Assembly: GCA_016792785.1 (NCBI GenBank)
Contig: JAEUML010000212.1
Coordinates: forward strand, 1-38,678
Source of the DNA: Alphaproteobacteria bacterium
GTDB taxonomy: Bacteria; Pseudomonadota; Alphaproteobacteria; Micropepsales; Micropepsaceae
Direction of reading: 5' to 3'
DNA length: 38,678 nt
Below the pieces are notes generated by a model. The model searched no databases, had not been told where the DNA came from, and saw only the letters and a program-made list of their open reading frames with translations. Of the stretch, positions 7,340 through 15,285 are shown one piece after another (the first letter of the stretch is position 1; the number at the start of each line of letters is the position of its first letter). A program made the position numbers and the translations under genes.

Positions 7340-9397
7340 CTACCAAATCCGGACGCGATCTTCCGGCTTCAGATACATCTTGTCGCCCGGCTTCACGCCG
7401 AACGCGTCGTACCATTCGTCGATGTTTCGCACGACGCCGTTGCAGCGGTATTCCGCCGGTGAGTGCACGTCGGCGGTCACCTGCTGCCGCAACGCCGGTT
7501 CGCGAGTGACCGAGCGCCACACTTGGCACCAGCCCAAGAACACGCGCGCATTGCCCGAGAACCCGTCGAGCACCGGCGCCTGCTTTCCGCCGAGCGACAG
7601 CTCGTACGCATAGCGCGCCACGGAAAGACCGCCGAGGTCGCCGATGTTTTCACCCGACGTGAAGTCGCCGTTGACCTTCAAGCCCGGCAGCGGCTCGAAC
7701 TGCGAGTACTGCGCCGCAAGCGCCTTCACCTTCTCGCCGAACCGTTCTTCGTCTTCCTTCTTCCACCATGTGCGCAGGACGCCGTTCTCGTCCGACTTCG
7801 CGCCTTGGTCGTCGTAGCCGTGACCCATTTCATGACCGATGACGCCGCCGATTGCGCCGTAGTTCACGGCCGGATCGGCGTTGATGTCGAAGAAGGGCGG
7901 TTGAAGGATAGCGGCGGGGAACACGATCTCGTTCCATTGCGGATTGTAGTAGGCGTTGACCGTCTGCGGTCCCATGCCCCACTCGTCCTTGTCGGTCTTC
8001 TGGTTCATGCGCACCGCGTTGCGGTTCCAGTCCCAAACAGCCGCGCGCTTGCGGTTGCCGTACGCGTCGCCGGGCTTGATCTCGAGCTTGGAATAGTCGC
8101 GCCACCGGTCGGTATAGCCGATCTTGATCCGCGCGGTCAGCGCCTTACGTAGCGCCAGCTGACGCGTTTCCGGCGACATCCACTCGAGGTTCTCGATCCG
8201 CTTCCGATAAGCGGTCAGCAGGTTGTCGACGAGTTTCTTCACCTCGGCTTTCGCCTGCGGCGTGAAGTGGCGCTTCACGTAGATCTGGCCCACTGCCTCG
8301 GCAAGCGGCGCGGCGAACGGATTGCCCGAAAGCGCCGTCGTCGCCCGCTTCCAGCGGTCGCGCTTCTGCTGCTGGCCGGTCAGGACCTTGCCGTTGAACT
8401 CGAAGGACGCGTCGTCGAACGCCGTCGGCAGAATGTCGGCCGAACCGTTCAGATAGTGGAACGTCAGATAAGCGCGCCACGTCTCGACCGGCGTGTCGCG
8501 GAACAACTTCGAAAGCGCGATCACCGCGTCGGGTTGACCGACGATGAAGAAGTTCTGTCCGCCCAGATTGCCTGACGCCAAACCGGCATCCCAGGGATAG
8601 GCCGGCGCGAAAGCCTTCAACTCGGCTTGCGTTTTCGCGTTGTAGTTCGCGTCGCGATCGCGCAGCTTTTCGATCGGCCATTGGATCTCGGCGATCTTCG
8701 TCTCAAGCGCCGTGATCGCGTCGGCGGAGGCAGCCGCATTCGCAATGTTCGCCAGCGTCAGCATCTTCTCGATGTAGGCACGATAGGCTTTGCGCGTGTC
8801 CGCAAAGTCGGGCTTCAGATAATAGTCGCGGTCTGGCATGCCGATGCCGCCCTGGCCGACGTTCAGCGAATAGCGGTCGGGATTCTTGTCGTCTATGCCG
8901 AAGCCCCAACCGATAGGGCCGTTGCTTGGCATTCCGGGATCGCCCATGACCGCGGCGACCTCTTCATGCGTCTTCAGTCCGGCGATGCGCGCAAGGTCCG
9001 CCGCGAACGGCTTCAAGCCCAAGGCGTCGATCACCTTCGTGTCCATGTAACTGGCGTAGTAGTCGGCGACCTTCTGCTCGACCGACCCCGGGCGCTGCGG
9101 TTTGGACGAGACGTCCTCGACCAGGTTCTTGACGTCCGTTTCCGACTTTGCAGCCAGGATATTGAACGAGCCCCAGCGCGAGCGGTCCGGCGGAATCTGT
9201 GCATTCTTCATCCAAGCGCCGCCAGCGAAGCGGAAGAAGTCGTCGCCCGGCTTCACGGCCTTGTCCATTGCGGTCAGGTCGAAGCCCCAAGGTCCGATTT
9301 CGGTCTTGCCGTGCTGTGCCGCGCCCGCCGAAAATCCGACGGCGAGCGCGCCGGCGGCGACCACGGTCGCGGCCGCCAACGTAAGTCTGATGTTCAT
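7340..9397 (-). CDS. M13 family zinc metallopeptidase (neprilysin/PepO-like)
   Basis: 685 residues. Zinc ligands and catalytic Glu are in HEMGH at residues 522-526, with the third ligand in ENIGD at 583-587. NAYYNP upstream is the substrate-binding motif of the family. The N-terminus MNIRLTLAAATVVAAGALAVG... is a signal peptide, so the enzyme acts in the periplasm or on the surface as an oligopeptidase. The frame is open 53 codons further upstream, but the ATG at 9397 starts the signal peptide and has GAGGGA before it. The family usually ends in CxxW; here the end is VRIW with no Cys. Monocistronic, with its own terminator. Confidence 0.93.
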   Translation of the reverse strand: MNIRLTLAAATVVAAGALAVGFSAGAAQHGKTEIGPWGFDLTAMDKAVKPGDDFFRFAGGAWMKNAQIPPDRSRWGSFNILAAKSETDVKNLVEDVSSKPQRPGSVEQKVADYYASYMDTKVIDALGLKPFAADLARIAGLKTHEEVAAVMGDPGMPSNGPIGWGFGIDDKNPDRYSLNVGQGGIGMPDRDYYLKPDFADTRKAYRAYIEKMLTLANIANAAASADAITALETKIAEIQWPIEKLRDRDANYNAKTQAELKAFAPAYPWDAGLASGNLGGQNFFIVGQPDAVIALSKLFRDTPVETWRAYLTFHYLNGSADILPTAFDDASFEFNGKVLTGQQQKRDRWKRATTALSGNPFAAPLAEAVGQIYVKRHFTPQAKAEVKKLVDNLLTAYRKRIENLEWMSPETRQLALRKALTARIKIGYTDRWRDYSKLEIKPGDAYGNRKRAAVWDWNRNAVRMNQKTDKDEWGMGPQTVNAYYNPQWNEIVFPAAILQPPFFDINADPAVNYGAIGGVIGHEMGHGYDDQGAKSDENGVLRTWWKKEDEERFGEKVKALAAQYSQFEPLPGLKVNGDFTSGENIGDLGGLSVARYAYELSLGGKQAPVLDGFSGNARVFLGWCQVWRSVTREPALRQQVTADVHSPAEYRCNGVVRNIDEWYDAFGVKPGDKMYLKPEDRVRIW

Positions 9398-9663
9398 GGA
9401 GTCTCTGTCCCTCGAAGATGAGGCGGACTTTGTCGGCGAAATGCGCCCGTTGACGCAACGGTCCAGGGCGGCCGCCCCCTTCACGTTGCTGCGATGTTCC
9501 GGCACCGACGATCCCCAAGGTCCAACCTGTCCCCCGCGCGCATTGCCGCGCCGCACCTATCGAAGCTTGGAAATTCGCTCAAGTCTGAGTACGAATTGGA
9601 AACAACGACGGCTTCCCGCGCAACTTTCTGTGATGGGACGCCGAAGAACAGGGGAGCAGGGGC

Positions 9664-11958
9664 GTGCTGAGAATCATCGGATGGGTGATCGCGCTCGCGG
9701 TCGTGCTGGGCGCCATCGGCGGCGTGTATTGGATCGGGGCGCGCGAAGGCTGGTTCGGCTCGGAGCGCGACGCAGGCGTCATCCAAGGCAAGCGCATCCC
9801 CGACGAAATCATATCCGCTCGTACGCAGTCGATCCGTGCCGTCGCGCCGCAAGAATCGACGGACCAAATCCTGTTCGGCGACCTTCACGTCCACACAACA
9901 TTCTCTGCCGACGCGTTTCAATTCTCGCTGCCGATGATCGGCGGTCCAGGTGTCCACCCCGTCGCCGACGCATGCGACTTCGCGCGCTACTGCTCCGCAC
10001 TCGACTTTTGGTCGATCACCGATCACGCCGAAACGATCACGCCGCTGCGTTGGCAGCGAACGAAGGATTCGATCCGCGCCTGTCAGAAGATCGCGGGCGA
10101 CGGCCCGAACCCCGACCTCGTGTCGTTCGTCGGTTTCGAGTGGACGCAAGTCGGGCGCTTGCCGACGGAGCACTTCGGCCACAAGAACGTCATTTTCAAA
10201 GACCTTGACGACGAAAAGCTCGCAGCCCGCGCGATCGGCGCAGGCGGCGTGGCCTCCACTGCACTGCGCAGCAGCTTTGGCATTCCGCCGGTAATTCCGC
10301 TGCTCGACTTCCAGAACCGCCAGGCCTATTTCGACTTCAACAAGTTTCTACGCCTGACCCAGGCGGTCCCGGACTGCGACCGCGGAACGCCGTCGGACAA
10401 GCTCTCGAAGGAATGCTACGAGACCGCCCCGACTCCGGGCGAACTCGTGCGCCGCCTTTACGACGAGCAAAAGCTGAACCCGCTCATCATCCCGCACGGT
10501 ACGACGTGGGGTTTTTACACGCCGCCGGGCACCAATTGGTTCAAGGCGCTCAACGCGAAGGAACGGCCCGAGAAGTTCCCGCTGGTCGAAATCTACTCCG
10601 GTCACGGCAACTCGGAAGAGTACCGTTCGTGGAAGGACATCATCCCCAGCGCCGATGGGCAGTCGGCGACGTGCCCCGAACCGAAAGGCAGCTATACGCC
10701 GAGCTGCTGGCGTGCTGGCGAGATCATTCGCGAACGTTGCCTGAAGAGCGGCGTCAACACCGCCGACTGCGACAAGCGTGCGGTCCAGGCGCGGGACGAC
10801 TACGCGAACATGGGCGTAGCCGGGCACTTGGCCGTCGGCGGTGAGACGCCCGAAGAATGGCTCGACGCCGGTCAATGTACCGACTGCTTCATTCCGCCGT
10901 TCAACCATCGCGCCGCGAACTCGGTGCAGGCGGGTCTTGCGAGCGCGATCTTCGACGATCCCGAGGGCAAGGCGACGCGCTTCCACTGGGGCTTCATTGG
11001 TTCGTCAGACAATCACCGCGCAAGGCCCGGCACTGGGTACAAACCGGTCGACCGCCGCAAGAATACGGAAGCGGGCGGCGCGATCAGCGCAGCCTGGCGC
11101 GATCGACTTCTGCCCGATCAAGGCAAACCCGAGCCGCAATCGAAGCGCATGTCGCGCGATGAATTGACGACGATGGCGGGCTTCCAGCTGACCGAGTTCG
11201 AACGCCAGTCATCGTTCTGGCTGGCGGGCGGCCTCGCCGCCGTGCACGCCGCCGAGCGCTCGCGCGACGCGATTTGGGACGCGCTACAGCGGCGCGAAGT
11301 CTACGCGACCTCCGGCCCGCGCATTTTGCTCTGGTTCAACGCCATTGATGCGCAGGGCAACAAGATCCCGATGGGGGCGCGCGCGCAAACCGACACGGTG
11401 CCGACCTTCGAAGTCCATGCCGTCGGCGCCTTTAAGCAGAAGCCGGGTTGCCCTGACTTCGCGAAGGCGGGCCTCGACGAGGCGCGCATCAAGAACATCT
11501 GCTCGGGCGAGTGTTACAACCCGTCGGACGAACGCCGCCTGATCACCCGCATCGAGGTCGTGAAGATACGCCCCCAAGCGAAGGCCGGCGAAGACCTCGC
11601 GCAGCTGATCGAGGATCGCTACCTCGTCCACACCTGCAAGCCCGATGCGAACGGCTGCAAGTTCTCGTTCACCGACCCCGAGTACAACAAGGCCAAGCGC
11701 GACACGATCTACTACGTGAAGGCGATTCAAGAAGCGGAGCCAACGATCAACGCCGAGCCGATCAAGTGCGAGCGCGACGGTAACGGGAAGTGCATCAAGG
11801 CGACGCTCTGCTACGGCGACTATCGCTCCGGCGAAGACGCTTGCACGTCGCCAGCTGAACATCGCGCGTGGTCATCGCCGATCTATCTCGACTACCGCAC
11901 GAAGGCGGCGGAATCGCCCGCTTTGCCGCCGCCCGAAGGAACGCCGAACGGTGGCTGA
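9664..11958 (+). CDS. DUF3604 protein, membrane-anchored PHP-like metal-dependent hydrolase
   Basis: 764 residues from a GTG start with AGGGGAG upstream. Residues 1-25 form one hydrophobic anchor, so the body is likely periplasmic. GDLHVHTTFSADAF near residue 77, SITDHAE near 118, a PHG, a GHGNSE and SSDNH are spaced like the metal-binding motifs of PHP/amidohydrolase-type phosphoesterases; this metal reading is mine. More than fifteen Cys, many in pairs (QCTDC, CSGEC, TCKPDANGC), suggest disulfides outside the cytoplasm. No activity is established for DUF3604 that I can name. Its stop overlaps the next gene, and the three genes here look like one unit. Confidence 0.9.
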   Translation: MLRIIGWVIALAVVLGAIGGVYWIGAREGWFGSERDAGVIQGKRIPDEIISARTQSIRAVAPQESTDQILFGDLHVHTTFSADAFQFSLPMIGGPGVHPVADACDFARYCSALDFWSITDHAETITPLRWQRTKDSIRACQKIAGDGPNPDLVSFVGFEWTQVGRLPTEHFGHKNVIFKDLDDEKLAARAIGAGGVASTALRSSFGIPPVIPLLDFQNRQAYFDFNKFLRLTQAVPDCDRGTPSDKLSKECYETAPTPGELVRRLYDEQKLNPLIIPHGTTWGFYTPPGTNWFKALNAKERPEKFPLVEIYSGHGNSEEYRSWKDIIPSADGQSATCPEPKGSYTPSCWRAGEIIRERCLKSGVNTADCDKRAVQARDDYANMGVAGHLAVGGETPEEWLDAGQCTDCFIPPFNHRAANSVQAGLASAIFDDPEGKATRFHWGFIGSSDNHRARPGTGYKPVDRRKNTEAGGAISAAWRDRLLPDQGKPEPQSKRMSRDELTTMAGFQLTEFERQSSFWLAGGLAAVHAAERSRDAIWDALQRREVYATSGPRILLWFNAIDAQGNKIPMGARAQTDTVPTFEVHAVGAFKQKPGCPDFAKAGLDEARIKNICSGECYNPSDERRLITRIEVVKIRPQAKAGEDLAQLIEDRYLVHTCKPDANGCKFSFTDPEYNKAKRDTIYYVKAIQEAEPTINAEPIKCERDGNGKCIKATLCYGDYRSGEDACTSPAEHRAWSSPIYLDYRTKAAESPALPPPEGTPNGG

Positions 11959-12832
11959 GCCGCAGCCCGCGAACCGGCTCGCGAGCGGACTTCTGATCGC
12001 AGGCGCCGCGCTGGGTCTCGGCGCCGCGATGTGGTCGGCGCTGGGCGTGCAGGAGGCCGTCGGTCGCTACGGCGACGCGATCGCCGTCGTCGACGGTGCG
12101 CCGATCCCGCGCAGCGTGTTCGACAGCGCCGTCGAAGGGCTCGCCTCTGCGAAACGCAACCCGCTGACCGCCGCGGAAAAGCGCCAAGCGCTCGAACGCA
12201 TCGTCGACGAGGAATTGCTGTTGCGCCGCGCGCTCGAATTGGGTCTGGCCGAAACGGACCCGTCCTCGCGCAAAGCGCTCGTCAACGCGATGCTGCAGTT
12301 CTCGATCGCCGACACCGCGAAGCTCGAACCGACCGACGCCGAACTGCGCGCGTTCTACGCCGACCGCCCGCGCCTGATCGCCCCCCAGCCATTGCTGAAC
12401 GTCAAAGCTGCGGCGCTTCCGAACACCGAAACCGCCCGCATTGAGAAATTGAAAGCCGCGCTCGACGGTGGTCAACCGTTCGACGCGGCGGTCAAGGCGG
12501 CGGGCGGTGAGCCCGTCCTGTTGCCGGGCGGACCGGTCATCCCGTCGAAGATCGCCGAGTACGCGGGCGCCACCGTCCGCGACGTGGCGCTGTCGCTGGA
12601 CAAGGGCAAGACCGCGGGCCCTGTCGAAATCGGCCGCCGTGTGATCTTCGTTTACGTCGCCGACCGCTACGATGCGCCGCCCCCGCCGCTCGAAGACGTC
12701 CGTGAGGTCGTCGTCGAAGAGTGGCGCAAGCGCAAGACCGAAGAAGCGTTCGAGGCTTACGTCGCGAACCTGCGCGCCAAGGCCCGCATCGGCTACGCCG
12801 ACGACGCGCCAAAGGCCGAGGAAGGCAAGTGA
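11951..12832 (+). CDS. membrane-anchored peptidyl-prolyl isomerase (parvulin/SurA-like)
   Basis: 293 residues. A hydrophobic anchor at residues 9-27, then an N-terminal helical chaperone-like region (VVDGAPIPRSVFDSAVEGL ... KRQALERIVDEELLLRRALELGL) as in SurA/PpiD relatives, then a shortened parvulin-like region around 140-250. The parvulin core is poorly conserved, so isomerase activity is doubtful and a chaperone role is likely. The GTG start overlaps the DUF3604 stop by eight bases and its own stop overlaps the next start as GTGA. Probably helps fold one of the two neighbours in the periplasm; that is inference from position. Confidence 0.8.
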   Translation: MAEPQPANRLASGLLIAGAALGLGAAMWSALGVQEAVGRYGDAIAVVDGAPIPRSVFDSAVEGLASAKRNPLTAAEKRQALERIVDEELLLRRALELGLAETDPSSRKALVNAMLQFSIADTAKLEPTDAELRAFYADRPRLIAPQPLLNVKAAALPNTETARIEKLKAALDGGQPFDAAVKAAGGEPVLLPGGPVIPSKIAEYAGATVRDVALSLDKGKTAGPVEIGRRVIFVYVADRYDAPPPPLEDVREVVVEEWRKRKTEEAFEAYVANLRAKARIGYADDAPKAEEGK

Positions 12833-14016
12833 AAGCGCTGTGCGCGTTGGTTTGCCTGATAGCGGCGATCACGGCCGCACCCGCGCATGCCCATACCCGC
12901 AGCCAGAGCTTCTCCACCTGGACGATCGGCGAAAACACGCTTGAAGGCGTGTATCAGATCGACGCTTACCGCGTGACGCAGTTGAGCGAGACGCCGCAAG
13001 ACCTTTCCCGTCTCTTGCGCGATCATCTGGAAAAGACCGTCACGCTCGTCCAGGACGGCCAGCCCTGCACAATGGCGCCGTTGCATGCGGCAAGCGCGCC
13101 GCGCGGCGACATGCGGGTCGAAATTGCATTCACCTGTCCGCAAGCTTTTGCGCAGAAGACCGCGACGCTGACGATCGGCGCATTGTTCGACGTGTCGCTG
13201 AGTCACGTTCACTATGTGCGCACGACTGATGCGTCGGGCCGCTTCGCCGAAGCGATCTTGGCGAAAGGCCGCACGACCATCGCGATCGCCGCAACGGCCG
13301 ACGTACCCGCGAGCGGCTTCGTCGACTTTGTAGCACTCGGCTTCGAGCATGTGCTTTCCGGCGTCGACCACGTCGCCTTTCTGATCGCGCTGGCGCTACT
13401 CGCCGGCGGCGTGTGGCGGCTGCTGCTGGCGGTGACAGGGTTCACGCTCGGCCACTCGCTCACGCTGGCGCTGGTCGCACTCGGCATACTGAAACCCGAC
13501 ACGGCGGCAATCGAAGCGCTGATCGGATTCACCGTCGCGTGGGCCGCGGGCGATGCGCTCGCTCGCGCGCGAAACCTGCCGCCTTGGTTCGGTCTTGCAG
13601 GCGCTTGCGGAATACTCGCGCTGCCACTGCTTGCCTGGTTGCTCGGCATGCCGATGCTGTCATGGCTCGTCGTGGTCGGCGTTGCCCTCTTCGCCGCGAC
13701 AATGTCGTACGCGCGACAGATCGACGGCCCCTACGTCGCGCCCGTGATCGCAACCGTGTTCGGCCTCGCGCACGGGGCGGGGTTCGCAGGCCCGCTCTTG
13801 GAGATGGAGATCGCGCCCGGCAGCCTGATCTGGACGCTGCTCGCCTTCAATCTCGGCGTCGAGTTCGGCCAGCTCGCGGCGTTGGCATTGTTGGGCGCAG
13901 GGCTTTGGCTCCTGCGCGCCGCTGTTCCGCGCGTTCCGCCTCAAGTCTCCGAGGTCGCGGCTGCGCTGCTCTTTGCGCTCGGCACGTTCTGGTTCGTCTC
14001 GCGCGCGCTGGCTTAG
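12829..14016 (+). CDS. HupE/UreJ-like membrane protein with periplasmic domain
   Basis: 395 residues from the GTG at 12829, which overlaps the previous stop; this start gives a clear signal peptide (KALCALVCLIAAITAAPAHA). Residues 22-150 are an exported, mostly beta domain. Residues 155-395 have about seven membrane helices with His-rich motifs: FEHVLSGVDHVAF, FTLGHSLTL, GLAHGAGFAGP and FNLGVEFGQ, as in HupE/UreJ proteins linked to nickel, cobalt or other metal handling. Together with the DUF3604 protein this suggests metal supply for a periplasmic metalloenzyme. The last base pairs overlap the stop of the convergent gene. Confidence 0.85.
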   Translation: MKALCALVCLIAAITAAPAHAHTRSQSFSTWTIGENTLEGVYQIDAYRVTQLSETPQDLSRLLRDHLEKTVTLVQDGQPCTMAPLHAASAPRGDMRVEIAFTCPQAFAQKTATLTIGALFDVSLSHVHYVRTTDASGRFAEAILAKGRTTIAIAATADVPASGFVDFVALGFEHVLSGVDHVAFLIALALLAGGVWRLLLAVTGFTLGHSLTLALVALGILKPDTAAIEALIGFTVAWAAGDALARARNLPPWFGLAGACGILALPLLAWLLGMPMLSWLVVVGVALFAATMSYARQIDGPYVAPVIATVFGLAHGAGFAGPLLEMEIAPGSLIWTLLAFNLGVEFGQLAALALLGAGLWLLRAAVPRVPPQVSEVAAALLFALGTFWFVSRALA

Positions 14017-14327
14017 GCCGAAGCCGGCTTGCGGGCACCCAACCTCACTTCGCGCATCACAAGATAGAACAGCGGGCCGAACGACCCGGCGACAAGCGTG
14101 ATCGCAACGAACGGCCAGGCGTTGAGCCCGCGTTCCCGCGCGTCCGCCACCATCCAAATGCAAGCCAGCACCGCCAGGATCACGAGATCTGCGAACACTT
14201 GGCCCGCGCCCCAGGCCTGGAAGTGCGGCGCGATGATGCCCCAGTAACCGACATCCATGAGCGCGCTGGCCGAAAGCACGCCGAACAGCGCGATAACCAA
14301 AAGCAAAGCGACAAGACGAAGCGACAT
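14013..14327 (-). CDS. small membrane protein, DUF2834-like
   Basis: 104 residues with three hydrophobic stretches (about 4-22, 42-62 and 70-90). The block VFADLVILAVLACIWMVADARERGL followed by FGPLFYLVMRE is the pattern of DUF2834 proteins, which have no known role. The ATG has an excellent AAGGAGG at seven bases. Convergent with the HupE gene (stop codons overlap) and divergent from the regulator gene at 14458 across a 130-base gap, so the regulator may control it. Confidence 0.7.
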   Translation of the reverse strand: MSLRLVALLLVIALFGVLSASALMDVGYWGIIAPHFQAWGAGQVFADLVILAVLACIWMVADARERGLNAWPFVAITLVAGSFGPLFYLVMREVRLGARKPASA

Positions 14328-14457
14328 GACGGACCTCCTTGATGAACACTGCTACAGGCAGCCTGATCCGCCAGCGGCCGCCGCTCAATTACCTCGAAGG
14401 TCATTGAATGCCTTCCCTGCGCCACCGAGAATGGGCACGAACCGAAGGACCAGACCC

Positions 14458-15285
14458 GTGTCATTGACCTCACTTCGCCCGCCGTCCGAGGCCTCGACCT
14501 TTCCGCAACTTCTCAAGGCTTGGCGGATGAAGCGCCGGCTGTCGCAGCTCGACCTCGCGCTCGAATCCGGCGTGTCGCAGCGGCACGTGAGTTTTCTTGA
14601 GTCGGGCCGCGCCAAACCCAGCCGCGCCATGATCCTGCAGCTCAGCGAAACGCTGGAGGTCCCCTTGCGCGAACGAAACGATTGGCTTGTCGCCGCAGGG
14701 TTCGCGCCGATCTTCCGCGCGCGCCCGCTCGACGATCCGCAGATGAACCAGGTCATGAACGCGGTTCGCATGATGCTTGCGAACCACGAACCGTTCCCCG
14801 CGATCGCGATCGACCGCGCCTGGAACATTCGACTGTCGAACCGTCCGTTCGACGTTCTCGCTTCGATGGTGGGTGAAGAGGTCTGGACGCGTGTCGGCGG
14901 ACCAGAACGCAACTTGATGCGCCTGTTCTTCCACCCGAACGGCGTCAAGCCGTTGGTTTCGAACTGGAACACGATCGCGCCGCTGCTCTGGCACCGCGCG
15001 CGGCGCGAGGCCGACGCGTTGGGCGGTCAGGAGATGAAGGCGGTACTCGCTGACTTGAGCCAATACCAAGACGCCGAAACGCTCTGGGCCGCGGAGGAAA
15101 CCGCTCTCGTGCCCGTGCTTCCGCTCGAGATGGAAAAGGACGGCTTGCGCGTCTCGCTCTTCACCGTGATCGCGACGTTCGGCACGGCGCAGGACGTCAC
15201 TGCCGACGAACTGCGCATCGAGAGCTTCTTCGCCGCCGATGAAGCGACTGATCGGATCTTCCGCGCCGCCGCGAATCCTGCTTAG
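14458..15285 (+). CDS. XRE-type transcriptional regulator with MmyB-like ligand domain
   Basis: 275 residues. An HTH_3 domain occupies about residues 10-65 (LLKAWRMKRRLSQLDLALESGVSQRHVSFLESGRAKPS), and the rest is the MmyB-like/PAS-like domain common in actinobacterial and proteobacterial regulators, thought to bind fatty-acid-like ligands. The frame is open to 14257, but the GTG at 14458 has GAAGGA at eight bases and begins right before the conserved region; an ATG at 14431 is the main alternative. Divergent from the small membrane protein gene. Its target is probably that gene or a neighbour; no operator was identified. Confidence 0.85.
   Translation: MSLTSLRPPSEASTFPQLLKAWRMKRRLSQLDLALESGVSQRHVSFLESGRAKPSRAMILQLSETLEVPLRERNDWLVAAGFAPIFRARPLDDPQMNQVMNAVRMMLANHEPFPAIAIDRAWNIRLSNRPFDVLASMVGEEVWTRVGGPERNLMRLFFHPNGVKPLVSNWNTIAPLLWHRARREADALGGQEMKAVLADLSQYQDAETLWAAEETALVPVLPLEMEKDGLRVSLFTVIATFGTAQDVTADELRIESFFAADEATDRIFRAAANPA

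Noticed and set aside
9398-9663. Possible small gene between the divergent peptidase and DUF3604 genes
   Set aside because: The 266-base gap has short open frames only as extensions of the two neighbours and no start with a ribosome-binding site; most likely it holds two divergent promoters.
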